A stretch of DNA of 64,000 bases from Hyparrhenia diplandra. Taxonomy: Eukaryota; Streptophyta; Magnoliopsida; Poales; Poaceae. The notes under the pieces were generated by a model. The model did not search any database and was not told the origin of the DNA. It saw only the letters and a list, made by a program, of their open reading frames with translations. Position numbers and translations under genes: made by a program. This document shows, piece after piece, positions 36,290 through 46,547 of the stretch (positions are counted from its first letter, which is position 1; each line of letters opens with the position of its first letter). Location: assembly GCA_015847255.1 (NCBI GenBank), contig JADLZK010002804.1, positions 1 to 64,000 of the forward strand, read 5' to 3'.

Positions 36290-37815
36290 TACAGGACGGT
36301 GGGTGTATGAGGTGGGGGTACAAAAAGAAAATACCATTTGGTTAGATGGCCAATCATTGTAAATCCAAGGGTGGTCTAGGCATAAAAGATATAAGAAAGA
36401 TGAATTTAAGCCTGTTATGCAAATGGCTATGGAAATTGGAAAAGAATCAAGGTTGTGGCAAGATATTGTTAGATTCAAATATTTCAAAAAGGATACTATT
36501 TGCTCTGTGAAACATAAGCAAACTGACTCTCCTATTTGGAAAGACCTTCTAAAAGTAAGAGACATTTACCTCTATGGGAGAAAATGGGTTGTTGGGGATG
36601 GTAGAAAGATTCTTTTCTGGAAAGATAGATGGTTGTATGATAACCCCCTCTCTGACCTATATCCTAAACTTTTTTAGTATGGCACAACACAAAGAAATCA
36701 CTCTTGACAGGATCAAAAATGATATATCTTCTATCACTTTTACTAGATGGTTGTATGACAGCTGGAGGCTGCAATGGGAGAAGATAGTCTATGATGTTAA
36801 CTCTATTATCATTACAAATGTTGAGGTGTTGTAATTTGAAGATTTGGTGTCAAAAAGGTCTTTTCTGTCAAAACTGCTTATGATATGCTAACTATCGATG
36901 ATAGTGGTTGTTATATTTGGAAAAAGTAAAATGCCTCCCAAAATTAATATTTTTCTATGGTTGATGTTAAATAATGCGGTATTAACCAAGGATAATCTTT
37001 TGAAAAAAAAAAATGGCAAGGAAGCCCTGAATTTTATTTTTGTCAGTCACATGAAACTTTACAACACCTGTTCTTTCATTGTAATGTAGCTAAAGTGGTG
37101 TGGGCTACCTTTGCCTCTTGTCTTGGGGCCTCTAATATTCCTAGCAACATACAACAATGTTGGGATTGGTGTGATAGGTGGTTACCAAACAGTAAAGAAT
37201 TTCATACTTTAGGGATTGCTGCAATCAATTGGGCAATCTGGAAAAGCGAAACTTAGTATGCTTTGAAGAAAAAATATTGAAAAACTCAATTTCGATTATA
37301 TGCCATGCTTGTGCGTTAATGAAGTATTGAGCAGGTTTCTACTCAGAGGAGGACGAGAAGAAAATTATTGTTGGGATTGATTTTGTGCTCCAATTCGGCG
37401 TCAAGATGTTGTGCAAGAAGCGGAAGACTGACGACAAGCTGTTGCAGAAACAAGGTGATGATGATCCCCAGAAGAATAGAAAAGGACGATGGCTCAATTC
37501 CTGTGAAGTCATGAGCCCAACTTTTGTCAACTGTCTCTTTGCATGACGTTTGTCCGGTTGTTTATAGCTGATGTGTGCTGATGCTTGTCGTAAACATCAG
37601 TTTACTCTTTTTTGTTATGCTAAAACTTGGTTCTGTTGTTGCCTGATATGGCATTTTAGTTCTCCAGTTTCATAGGTGCTAGTAGCCTTAGTGAGCTAAT
37701 TTGTGATACTGTGATTTTTTGTGCTGCTACTTGATCTATCTCTTTGTAAGATGGATGATTGTATTTCCGTTTCAGTAATGGAAAGGGGGTTTCCCTTGGT
37801 TCATTAAAAAAAATT
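36290..37815 (+). mobile_element. L1-type LINE, 5'-truncated 3' end
   Basis: Frames encode the end of LINE ORF2 downstream of RT. The block GLGIKDIRKMNLSLLCKWLW is followed by LWQDIVRFKY, DGRKILFWKDRW, a zf-RVT-like region (MPPKINIFLWLMLNNAVLTK, then HLFFHCNVAKVVWA in shifted frames) and AINWAIWK. Several stops interrupt it. The tail TTTCAGTAATGGAAAGGGG ... CATTAAAAAAAA at 37770-37815 is the usual 3' end. The target duplication was not found. Confidence 0.8.
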
Positions 37816-39280
37816 GTATTGTGTCTGTTTAAATTTTATACCAACTACTTGCCAAAACCAAGATACGAGAGTGGGCACAACTTAACAATCAATTTGTTAT
37901 TTATGCTCTCAAATCGACAATTCTTTAGTGTATTTAATGTTTTTTATTTTCTTGATTGGACTTTTTTGAGGGAATTTCTTGATTGGATTCTTGAAATGGG
38001 AATAATGAAGGTATAGTTCTTAGAGTGCTTGAGTAGTCAATGAACGAGTTTCTATGCAGAGTCTTCCAATCCTCGATGACTACACTAGCGAAACAACAAA
38101 AAAAAACTATTTCAAAATGTGCAGCAAAGAAATTTATTCTTGGGCGGATGAAGGGATCCTCCTTCGCGTCCTGTTCCTGCCAGTTAGATGACGTCTTTGT
38201 AGAAGGTAGATAGAGATGCATGTTAGACCGTAGGAATTTTCCGGCTGGGTGAAGAAAATAGACTCGGCGTGCGGCATACGTGCGGCATACGTGGCTAGCT
38301 GCCGCGGACATGCATCTCATTCTCACGATCCCGCCGGGTCGTGCGGCTACGCCTACGGCAACATGCGGCTAGTGCGTGGGTACTTGCCACATGGTGATAT
38401 TGGTGCGAACGGTGCAGATTTTTTTTTTGTTATATATAATACGTAGAAACCTTTTTGCTTTGGGACTTTCTACAGAGACATATACTTTATGAACTTTAAA
38501 ACACGGCACTCTTTAATCAACCAACTTCTCTGATCGATCGATCAAATGCGTTGTGATTCACTGTAGCCAGCTTTGTACAAAACAATTTTTGGTCCATCAC
38601 TATTAAACATGATATCATTCCTTGTCAACTAAATTGCCTAGCTAATAAGCCCACCGCAACACATGTATGTAAATACCAATACCAAATATTACATTTCTGA
38701 CCCGCCGCTTGAACCATGAATCGAGCAAATGATCTGGTTTTTTTTTTTTTTTTTTTTGACGCAAAATACTATGGAGGAAGCCAAACTTGGACCAAATCAT
38801 CACTATTTTTTGACGCAAAATACCAATACCAAATATCGTTTTTTTTTTTAGGGGCACCAAATCATCTGTGGTACCAACGGGTGCACGGACATGAACAAAC
38901 TTGGACCATATATATTTGGGTCGCCTATGTCTCCAAAGTCTTCATGGACGAAGCCCATCCATGCGTACTGGTACTACCGCCCTGACACGTTCGTTGATTC
39001 GGCCGTGCCTGCGTGCCGGGCCGGTGCAGGGCCAAGGCGCCAAGCCATACACGTAACCAGCTGCATTTCTGTACCCTCGACTGTAGACTCGTAGAGGTAC
39101 CCGTACAATCTAGGGCGAAGACCTGTTGACCTGATCAACAGCTGTACAACACTCTACACCTCATCGGTACGGTACCTAGCATGCCAAACACGAACGCATG
39201 ACCGACCTTGTGGAATTTGTTGGGAATTTTCCACACGCAACCACACCATGCATGCCATGCTACCAACCGGACGCGCACCG
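37816..39280. other. Intergenic, no gene seen
   Basis: Mostly AT-rich. A short direct repeat (tgcggcatacg) lies at 38271-38292. Between 38665 and 38860 the phrases gacgcaaaata and caataccaaatat recur around two T runs, suggesting a small duplicated insertion. No protein-like frame is present. Confidence 0.35.
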
Positions 39281-39290
39281 CTGGCAGCAT

Positions 39291-39299
39291 CTATAAATA
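39291..39299 (+). promoter_or_regulatory. TATA box of the thaumatin-like gene
   Basis: TCTATAAATACC lies about 138 bases before the ATG at 39430, in keeping with a compact single-exon PR-5 gene. Confidence 0.7.
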
Positions 39300-39429
39300 C
39301 CCAGCAACACATGAACCTCCTCCATGCTCACAAGTCACACTGCACATCTGGGCTTCACAACTTGCTTGTGAGCGACCGACTGACAGTACGTGCACTACCG
39401 TGCACGGCTAGCTAGCAAACAATCAAACC

Positions 39430-40120
39430 ATGGCGTCGTCGTCTCTGGCCAAATCGCCCTCTGCTGTTTCTCCTCCTCGCCGCCGTCGCCCTCTTCGTCG
39501 CCTCTGCGGCAGTCGACGCGGCCACCTTCAACGTGATCAACCGCTGCAAGGACACGCTGTGGCCAGCGGCGCTCCCGGGCGGCGGGGCGCGGCTGGACCC
39601 GGGGAAGACGTGGCCCGTGCAGGTCCCCGCGGGCACGGCGCACGCGCGTATCTGGGTGCGCACGGGCTGCACCTTCGACGGCAGCGGGCGCGGGACGTGC
39701 CAGACGGGTGACTGCGGCGGCGCGCTGGCGTGCACCGTGTCCGGGAGGACCCCGGCGACGCTGGCCGAGTACACGCTCAACAACAACGGGCCGGACTACA
39801 TCGACATCTCCCTCGTCGACGGCTTCAACGTGCCCATGTCCTTCCAGTGCGGCGGCAAAGGGCCGAGCTGCAAGGCCGACGTCAACGCCCAGTGCCCCGC
39901 CGCGCTCAAGGTGCCCGGCGGCTGCGCCAGCGCGTGCGAGAAGCTCGGCGGCGACACATACTGCTGCCGGGGCCCGTACACGGACAAGTGCCCGCCCACG
40001 GATTACTCCAGGTTCTTCAAGAGGCTGTGCCCGGACGCTTACAGCTACGCCAAGGACGACCAGACCAGCACCTTCACCTGCCCACAGGGCTCCAACTACG
40101 ATATCGTCCTCTGCCCATGA
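39430..40120 (+). CDS. Thaumatin-like protein (PR-5), secreted
   Basis: A single exon encodes a PR-5 protein close to zeamatin and permatin, antifungal apoplastic proteins. The mature part starts near 39521 (ATFNVINRCKDTLWPAALPG) and ends GSNYDIVLCP, about 200 residues. It holds 16 cysteines, the family number for eight disulfides. Typical blocks are ARIWVRTGC, CQTGDCGG, LAEYTL, DISLVDGFNVPMSFQC, YCCRGPYTDKCPPTDYSRFF and CPDAYSYAKDD. The signal peptide is frameshifted: ATG 39430 reads MASSSLAKSP, whereas the hydrophobic core LLFLLLAAVALFVASA lies in the +1 frame from 39461. The break lies between 39448 and 39461, and is either an indel in the sequence or a true loss of secretion. Confidence 0.9.
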
Positions 40121-40310
40121 GGAGTACAACTAGTTCCCGTATAATAAGCGTGGCGATATCGCATCGCACGTGGATAGAGTAGTAAATAAAGTGCGTGTGT
40201 ATTTTACCCCACGAATAAGGCCTTACTGGAGTACTTTGTACTGTACTGGCCATCATGCAACATATGTTTGCCTATGAATAAAGGAAAAAATTGCAAAACA
40301 GGCCAATTCG

Positions 40311-40385
40311 GCCATCTAGCTAGCTAGCACGTGATGCTGGCTTGTCGAACACCCACCGTCGACATGAAGTGCGAGGCTGGTGATG
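40311..40385 (-). pseudogene. Fragment of a LEA2 gene C-terminus
   Basis: The stretch resembles the 3' end of the gene at 41335: both share CACGTGATGCTG/CACGTGACGCTG and the block encoding HFMSTV. Only the last ~25 codons are recognisable. It appears to be the remnant of a duplicated LEA2 copy about 1 kb from the intact one. Confidence 0.6.
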
Positions 40386-40559
40386 CTAGCTGACTTCTAT
40401 GGCGCGCTTTTCAAGGCCTCGGCGCTTGGCGGCGTCAGCGAAGTAGCGGGGTGCGTAGCCCTGCCTGTCTTTGGCAGGCTCGACGCGATCCCAGAAGCCG
40501 TGGAGCTGCCTCCGGGACCGTGCCTGCTTCACCATCATCTTGTCGCCTTCCGCCGCCAT
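40386..40559 (-). CDS. Hypothetical 57-aa basic protein
   Basis: From ATG 40559 the frame reads MAAEGDKMMVKQARSRRQLH, then GFWDRVEPAKDRQGYAPRYF and a basic tail to the stop at 40386. It has no signal peptide or membrane segment. I do not recognise it. It directly abuts the LEA2 fragment, so it may be a captured or chance frame in GC-rich DNA. Confidence 0.25.
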   Translation of the reverse strand: MAAEGDKMMVKQARSRRQLHGFWDRVEPAKDRQGYAPRYFADAAKRRGLEKRAIEVS

Positions 40560-41334
40560 GGCGTCCACGCCGCCTGGCCGGGTCGTACCCTCCTCCGGCT
40601 CTCTCTTTCCCGTTGCTTCCAGCGAGCTGGTGCTCCGCTGGGTGCCGGCCGGCTGCGCGGCGCCGGGAGGCCGCAAGCTCCATGGCCATCCGCACGGTTT
40701 CCTCCGTGCGCCGGCGCCGGGAGGCCGCAGTCCCCATGGCCACACACGTTCGGCTTCGTTCGTTCGTGCGTGCGCGCGCGTGCGCACGGGCACGGTGGTG
40801 GGATCTCTCAATATCTTGTCTTGCTGCGGAAACGGGTGGGCGATCCTCGTGTCGGTGGTCTGGTCTGGAATCGTACGTCCACATTTATAGATGGATGAAT
40901 TCGTCGTGAATTCGTGGATCGGTGATCGGTGCTACCATAGCGTCACGTTCGGACTCCGGACTCCCCTGGGTACGTTGGATCAGAATTCTATTCGCGTGCG
41001 TGTCGCATTGACGACCGGACGATCGAGGCACCCGGCCTGTGCCTATCTATTTTTCACATGCTCCTCTTTTTTTTTCAACACGGGACCACCCATTTCCATT
41101 CAAACAACCGATCAAAAAAAAAAAAAAAAAATCCATTCAAACAAACTGAAATACAGACACGCAAAGCTGGGATAACCGGGGTAAACACCCGAACATAAAA
41201 AAAAGCGACCTAAAGACAATTCACATACTCCTCTTGGCCGGGAGGTTACTACTCCTGCCAACAGAAAGCGTACCCACATCTAGTAAACCTAAAAGCGTGT
41301 ACGTGGCATTGTTCAATTCAGCCATCTAGCTTTG

Positions 41335-42015
41335 CTAATAGCACGTGACGCTGACTTTGTCTAACACCGTCGACATGAAGTGCGTCCCTGGCGACGTGGG
41401 CGAGGGCGGTGGCGCCACCGGCAACTTCAGCGGACACTTCACGTCCAGCCTCCGGCTCCCGCCCACGTGAACCGGCCGGTACTTGAACGCCCCGGTGAGC
41501 CTGAGCTCCAACTCGACCACGCCGGCAACGGTCTCCCTCGCAAACTCCGCCGCCGCGTCGCCGCTCAGCTCAAATCCCGGCGACGATGACACGGCTAGCA
41601 TGCGAAACTCCTCCGTGCGGCGCGGGTCCATGCTCATGCCCGCGTCCGCTAGCCGGGCGCCTTCCAGGCGCCTCCCCGCGAAGAGCAGCTCGGCGTCGAG
41701 CGGCGCGGCGTGCTCGGCGCGCATCGCCCAGTTGCGGTTGCGTAGGGAGACGGTGAGCGACAGGTTGTACGCGAGCGCCGTGCCGTTGGCGCCGGCGAGG
41801 GCAAGCCGCGACACCGACGCGTCCTTCACTGTGGCGCGGACCGGGTACACGACGCCGTAGGCCGGCGGCACGAGCACGCAGATGAGCACTATCCCGATGA
41901 ACAAGCCGCAGATGCCGCAGTCGAAATTTAATGCGCAGCACAAGCAGTCGACACAGGATTCGGCGAGACAGCAGCAGCAGCAGCAGAAGGACAAGGAGAC
42001 GTCGTCGTCGTCCAT
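41335..42015 (-). CDS. LEA2-domain (NHL-type) protein with a cysteine-rich N-terminus
   Basis: An intact 226-residue frame. Residues 1-33 are very rich in cysteine (SFCCCCCCLAESCVDCLCC), next to a transmembrane helix (GLFIGIVLICVLVPPAYG). The LEA2 domain begins VVYPVRATVKDASVSRLAL and ends KVSVTCY. The layout is that of NDR1/HIN1-like proteins; the cysteine cluster beside the helix would suit S-acylation (inferred). The start is the only ATG before the cluster. The gene lies opposite the thaumatin-like gene and beside a fragment of a sister copy. Confidence 0.8.
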   Translation of the reverse strand: MDDDDVSLSFCCCCCCLAESCVDCLCCALNFDCGICGLFIGIVLICVLVPPAYGVVYPVRATVKDASVSRLALAGANGTALAYNLSLTVSLRNRNWAMRAEHAAPLDAELLFAGRRLEGARLADAGMSMDPRRTEEFRMLAVSSSPGFELSGDAAAEFARETVAGVVELELRLTGAFKYRPVHVGGSRRLDVKCPLKLPVAPPPSPTSPGTHFMSTVLDKVSVTCY

Positions 42016-42746
42016 GATTCCCGACCAATCCGCTTACGCCGGCGGCGAGGCTGCCTTGCGCAACGCGACACGATCAACAAGCGAACTACACTGGAAGCTC
42101 AATCTAATTTGGACATCCATGGATTTTTTGACAAATGATTTAGAAATTCAAATTTTGGTGGGGGGCCACTTCTTTCTAGTTCATTTTTTTGAACTAGAGG
42201 GTATACATTGGATATCCATGGACATCCAACTTCCACCTAGCTAGTAGAACTACTTAAGTCGGAAATTGCGCCTTATTCGTGCGCTCGGCGTATTTTTATT
42301 CGCACATACAAGGATAGTTCGGTTCGGTTTCGGTATAGGGGTCAGCCAAAATAGATCAATCCATATATGGTCCAGGAATTTCAACTGAACTCTCAGCATG
42401 GATTGATTGAGATTCGGCCCATGAACAAGCAGGAAAACAGGGGATAATAATACAATAATTCCTCTCAAAGCCCATTATCAACACATACTTCATTGGGAGA
42501 TACTTGCCATCGAAAATATAGGAGAACTGAAAAAAGGGAGGTTCTTATTAGACTACTAATAAATCAGAAATACGAAAGGACTATACGTCTATAGCCTATA
42601 GTGATTATAAGAGCATCAGTAGCACGTTGAGGTTCATTAGGACGTTCGACACCGCATGAGCGAGTTTTTTCGCTGGATATTCCTTCATCAGTAGGAACTA
42701 GGAAGCTTAATGTTGATGCAGCTCTCTCGAGGTTTAGCACTTTGCT

Positions 42747-42777
<31 letters not shown>

Positions 42778-42847
42778 GGCTAACTACAACTTTATTAAAA
42801 AATTTGTCAAGGCACCTCAATTTAGTACCACATTGCCATGACAGCGG
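42016..42847. other. Intergenic, with a T29 tract
   Basis: No gene is seen. A T29 run spans 42749-42777. The sequence after it (ggctaactacaactttatt) looks like the 3' end of a minus-strand retroposed sequence. Confidence 0.35.
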
Positions 42848-42935
42848 AGAGTATCCCTCTCTCATCAGTCCGGGCTTTTAGGAGGATTTAGGCCTCTTGC
42901 CTTATAAGTGGGTCGTAAAAGCGCATGAATGCCCG
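42848..42935 (+). repeat. Left copy of a direct repeat flanking the MULE remnant
   Basis: GAGAGTATCCCTCTC ... CATCAGTC.GGGCTTTT ... CCTCTTGC.TTATAAGTGGG matches 45768-45855 in the same orientation at roughly 85% identity by eye. Confidence 0.75.
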
Positions 42936-43024
42936 AATTAATAATTGGTAGCCAATAATTTGTATTGTTTCTATGTGAAAAACAGAATTTGTGTTTTTGC
43001 CAACCAATGGAGGAGGTAGATGGT

Positions 43025-43185
43025 GCCAACATTTGAAGCTGCCAGAGTAACAAAAGTAATGCTGGGCTAGAAGGTGGTCATGAGACATAACATAAGACCT
43101 ATGTGAGATGCCAACATTTGAAGCTGCTAGAGTAACAGAAAGTAATGTTTGGCTAGAAGGCAGTCATGAGACATAACATAATGAA
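43025..43185 (+). repeat. Two tandem copies of an ~83-bp unit
   Basis: GCCAACATTTGAAGCTGC ... GGCTAGAAGG ... CATGAGACATAACATAA occurs at 43025 and 43108. The second copy runs into the larger triplicated unit. Confidence 0.75.
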
Positions 43186-44101
43186 GCAACTGTTGAGGAA
43201 GGAGGCAATCGTGAAGACAACAATGAAATTAAGAAGTTGCTTGAAGAGTTGGCAGAGAGGGGTATCCACCAACAAAGGAAGAGAAAGAGATGGATGCTAT
43301 CTTTCCCAAAGGCGAATATCCAACAATGAGTGAAATCATCTCTGCCCCTCCGCCAACAGAAGGGATGGTGTTTGAGTCTGAAAAGCATGCATATCACTTC
43401 TTCATTGTCAGCATGTTGGCTTTGCTATCAAAAGAAGCACGAGCTATAGGAACAAGATAGGAGAGATGACAAAGGCGGCCATGAGACACAACATAATGAA
43501 GCATCTGTTGAGGAAGGAGGCAACCGTGAAGACAACGATGAGATTAAGAAGTTGCTTGAAGAGTTGGCAGGTGGGTATCCACCAACAAAGGAAGAGAAAG
43601 ATATGGATGCTATCTTTCCCAAAGGCGAATATCCAACAATGAGTGAAATCATCTCGCCCCTCCGCCAACGGAAGGGATGTTGTGCGAGTGCGAAAAGCAT
43701 GCATATCACTTCTTCGTTGTCAGCATGTTGGCTTTGCTATCAAAAGAAGCACAAGCTATAGGAACAAGATAGGAGAGATGACAAAGGCGGCCATGAGACA
43801 CAACATAATGAAGCAAGCTGTTGAGGAAGGAGGCAAATGTGAAGACAACGATGAGATTAAGAAGTTACTTGAAGAGTTGGTAGGTGGGTATCCACCAACA
43901 AAGGAAGAGAAAGAGATGGATGCTATCTTTCCCAAAGGCGAGTATCCAACAATGAGTGAAATCATCTCTGCCCCTTCGCCAACAGAAGGGATGGTGTTTG
44001 AGTCTAAAAAGCATGCATATCACTTCTTCGTTGTCGGCGTGTTGGCTTTTGCAATCAAAAGAAGCACGAGCTATAGGAACAAGATAGGAGTGATGACAAA
44101 G
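43163..44101 (+). repeat. Tandem triplication of a ~313-bp FAR1-coding segment
   Basis: Copies start at about 43163, 43478 and 43790 (CATGAGACA.AACATAATGAAGCA). Each encodes the same segment: EDNDEIKKLLEEL, GGYPPTKEEKEMDAIFPKGE, YPTMSEIIS and then HAYHFF, AIKRSTSYRNKIG. The copies differ by a few substitutions and 1-bp indels. Confidence 0.9.
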
Positions 44102-45480
44102 TTGTATCTAGTCTATAACAAGCATAGGAAGAACGTCATTGATGACAATCCTGTCAAGCAAAGGAGGTCCAGTTACATTGACAAGACAGACTGCCAAGCT
44201 AGAGTGCAATTAAAAGGCGAGGCCTGAATAGTGGGTTGCCGCCCGACACAGTGAACTTGGAACATAACCACAAGGGTGCCTCCCGGGGAAGGTGATGGCG
44301 ATCTATAGATCCCTAAGAGGTAGCTTGAGCCATCGGTTTTGATAAAGTTCACATCAAGAATGTAGCGGCTGGCGAGAAAAGGCAACATGTCAATAGAGAT
44401 ATATAGGATCTCCTACAATTATTCGGGGTGAGTAGAGCAAGATTCCTGGGTTTTACTACTCATTACAACTTGACGAGGGTGACGAGACCACATTGAGGAG
44501 TGTGTTTTGGACCGATCTGACGGGCAAGAAGAACTACGAGCTATATGGAGAATACTTGTCATTTGACACCACTTTCAACATTGGATACAACATGCCATTT
44601 GCTCCGATTGGCGTGAACAACCACGAATTTCACGGTGATCTTTGGTTGTGGTCTACTCTGAGAACCGTAAAAGTGAGATGTTTAATTGACTGTTCAACGC
44701 CTTCCCGGATGCCATGGGTGGGAGGAGACCCATAAATATTATCACGAGACTAGGATAAGACGATTAGAAAGGCTATTTTGACTGTGTTCCCAGATGCGAC
44801 TCACAAATTTTGCTACTGGCACATATTTGAAAATATAAAGAAGAACCTCAAGACCTAACTTGCTGCTCGAGGAAAGATGGGTGCTCTGTTGTGGTATCTC
44901 ATAAAGAATGCATTCACTCCATATGAGTGTGAGCAGGGGGTGGCAAGAGATCATATCGCACCCAGACCACAAAGCTGAGGGGAACGCCTATCTTAGAGAG
45001 CTCTATGACATCCGCCAGCTTTGGGCGCCAATATATTTCAAGACCAAGCTCTACCCTTCTCCTCGACGACAGTTAGAAGTGAGAGTACAAACTCACTGTT
45101 AAAAGGTTATATTATACGCAAGGACATAATAACAAAATTCTTTGAGCAATATCGGATTATTCAAGAGAAGAGGCTGAACAAGTTAGATAGAAATAGATCT
45201 CAGAAGTCACCACATGGGCAACTTGGTCCAACTCCCTCATTGAGAAAGTGGCGATGACTATCTTCACGAGACCAATTCTGTCTAGGTTGCAGAAGGAGAT
45301 AAGGAACAACACAACGTACATTGATTGAAGAAGAGACTGGTGGGACACATTTTCATCTCAAGAGAGTTAATAACTACGAGAAGGGGCTGAGTATCAAAGG
45401 CTTGAGTACGAGTTGAGTATCTTCGATGATGGCGGTGATATAAGTGCTCATATGCAAAGTTTGAGAGAGACGGGCTGCAT
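43796..45480 (+). pseudogene. FAR1-related MULE transposase remnant
   Basis: The N-terminal part carries the FAR1 DNA-binding domain (GMVFESKKHAYHFF, IKRSTSYRNKIGVMTKLYLV, TDCQARVQLKG). The MULE transposase domain follows in broken frames: LRSVFWTDLTGKKNYELYGE, YLSFDTTFNIGYNMPFAPI, RKAILTVFPDATHKFCYWHI and, near the end, STNSLLKGYIIRKDIITKFF. This is the arrangement of FHY3/FAR1-type Mutator transposases. Stops at about 44227 and 44735 plus many shifts make it inactive. The terminal inverted repeats were not found. Confidence 0.85.
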
Positions 45481-45767
45481 TGTTGCCATGTCTTCAATGT
45501 AGCAATAAGGAAAGGGCTAACCAAACTCGCGAGGATTTTTCATCCATACAAGGTGGACAATTGACATGGACAGAAAGCTAGATGAGATGACAAAAACACA
45601 AGGAGTGGGGTGGGAAAGCAGAAGATGAGACTTCGGTGCAGTACATTGTAATGATGAGCAAAATGTCCCAACATTCTTGCTTGAGAAATGTGCAAGGATG
45701 AGGTGCCAAGGCAATGGTTCGATGATGGGGTTGACAAGGGAAGGGGCCATGACCACCTTATAAGGGA

Positions 45768-45855
45768 GAGTATCCCTCTCCCATCAGTCTGGGCTTTTGG
45801 GAGGAATTGAGCCTCTTGCTTTATAAGTGGGCCGTGAGCGCATGAACGCCCAAAC
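45768..45855 (+). repeat. Right copy of the direct repeat flanking the MULE remnant
   Basis: Partner of 42848-42935, same orientation. It is followed by GGAGTGTTGGGCTAGATT, which has no counterpart at the left copy. Confidence 0.75.
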
Positions 45856-46547
45856 CTATGGTGGAGTGTTGGGCTAGATTAAATGGTTGCTAACAAAATT
45901 ACACTTGTTTAATGTCATTATAAATAAGAGAAACAACGTCTCTTAGAAAGAAGGGAAAAACACTTGACCCTCATGACATTCAAATAGCTTTTTTTTTTTT
46001 TAGATAATGGATATTAATCGGCTTCATCTATCAAAAGATAGAATCGAGACCAATTATTACATAAAGTTTGACTAACATACGTTTATGCATAACGAAACAA
46101 AGTACAATTTAATCTAAAATCAACCAATGTATCTCGATGACAACCATCCATTGGAACTAAAAAACTGAAGAGCAGAAGTTTCAAGGTGTTGTCCCTGCAT
46201 GGATTAGCATACCCCTCCGATCTTCATGCTGCTGTAGACTTGCCCATTGCCGCGACCAATGCGTTCCCGAATATGACCTTTCGGTCGCCGTGTCCTCGGA
46301 TTACGGCGCATTTTTTTAACTTAGCCGCCTTCTCCAAGAGTTACGATCAATGCTTGCTGCAGCCCTCTTGCTTGTCTTCTCGGATGTCACTATCCCACCA
46401 GATTGGTCTTTTAATTTATTGATTATTCCTAAGTCATTTATAGGGCCCTTCAAAGCAGGAGTCCAGCGACCATTGCCACGGGCACCAGCTCAACCACAGG
46501 GCCTTTTGGCGCTGTCGTGCAACTACTCCCACCTCACCTATATTGCG

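Noticed and set aside
39395..40129. 244-codon minus-strand frame
   Set aside because: Antisense shadow of the thaumatin-like gene.
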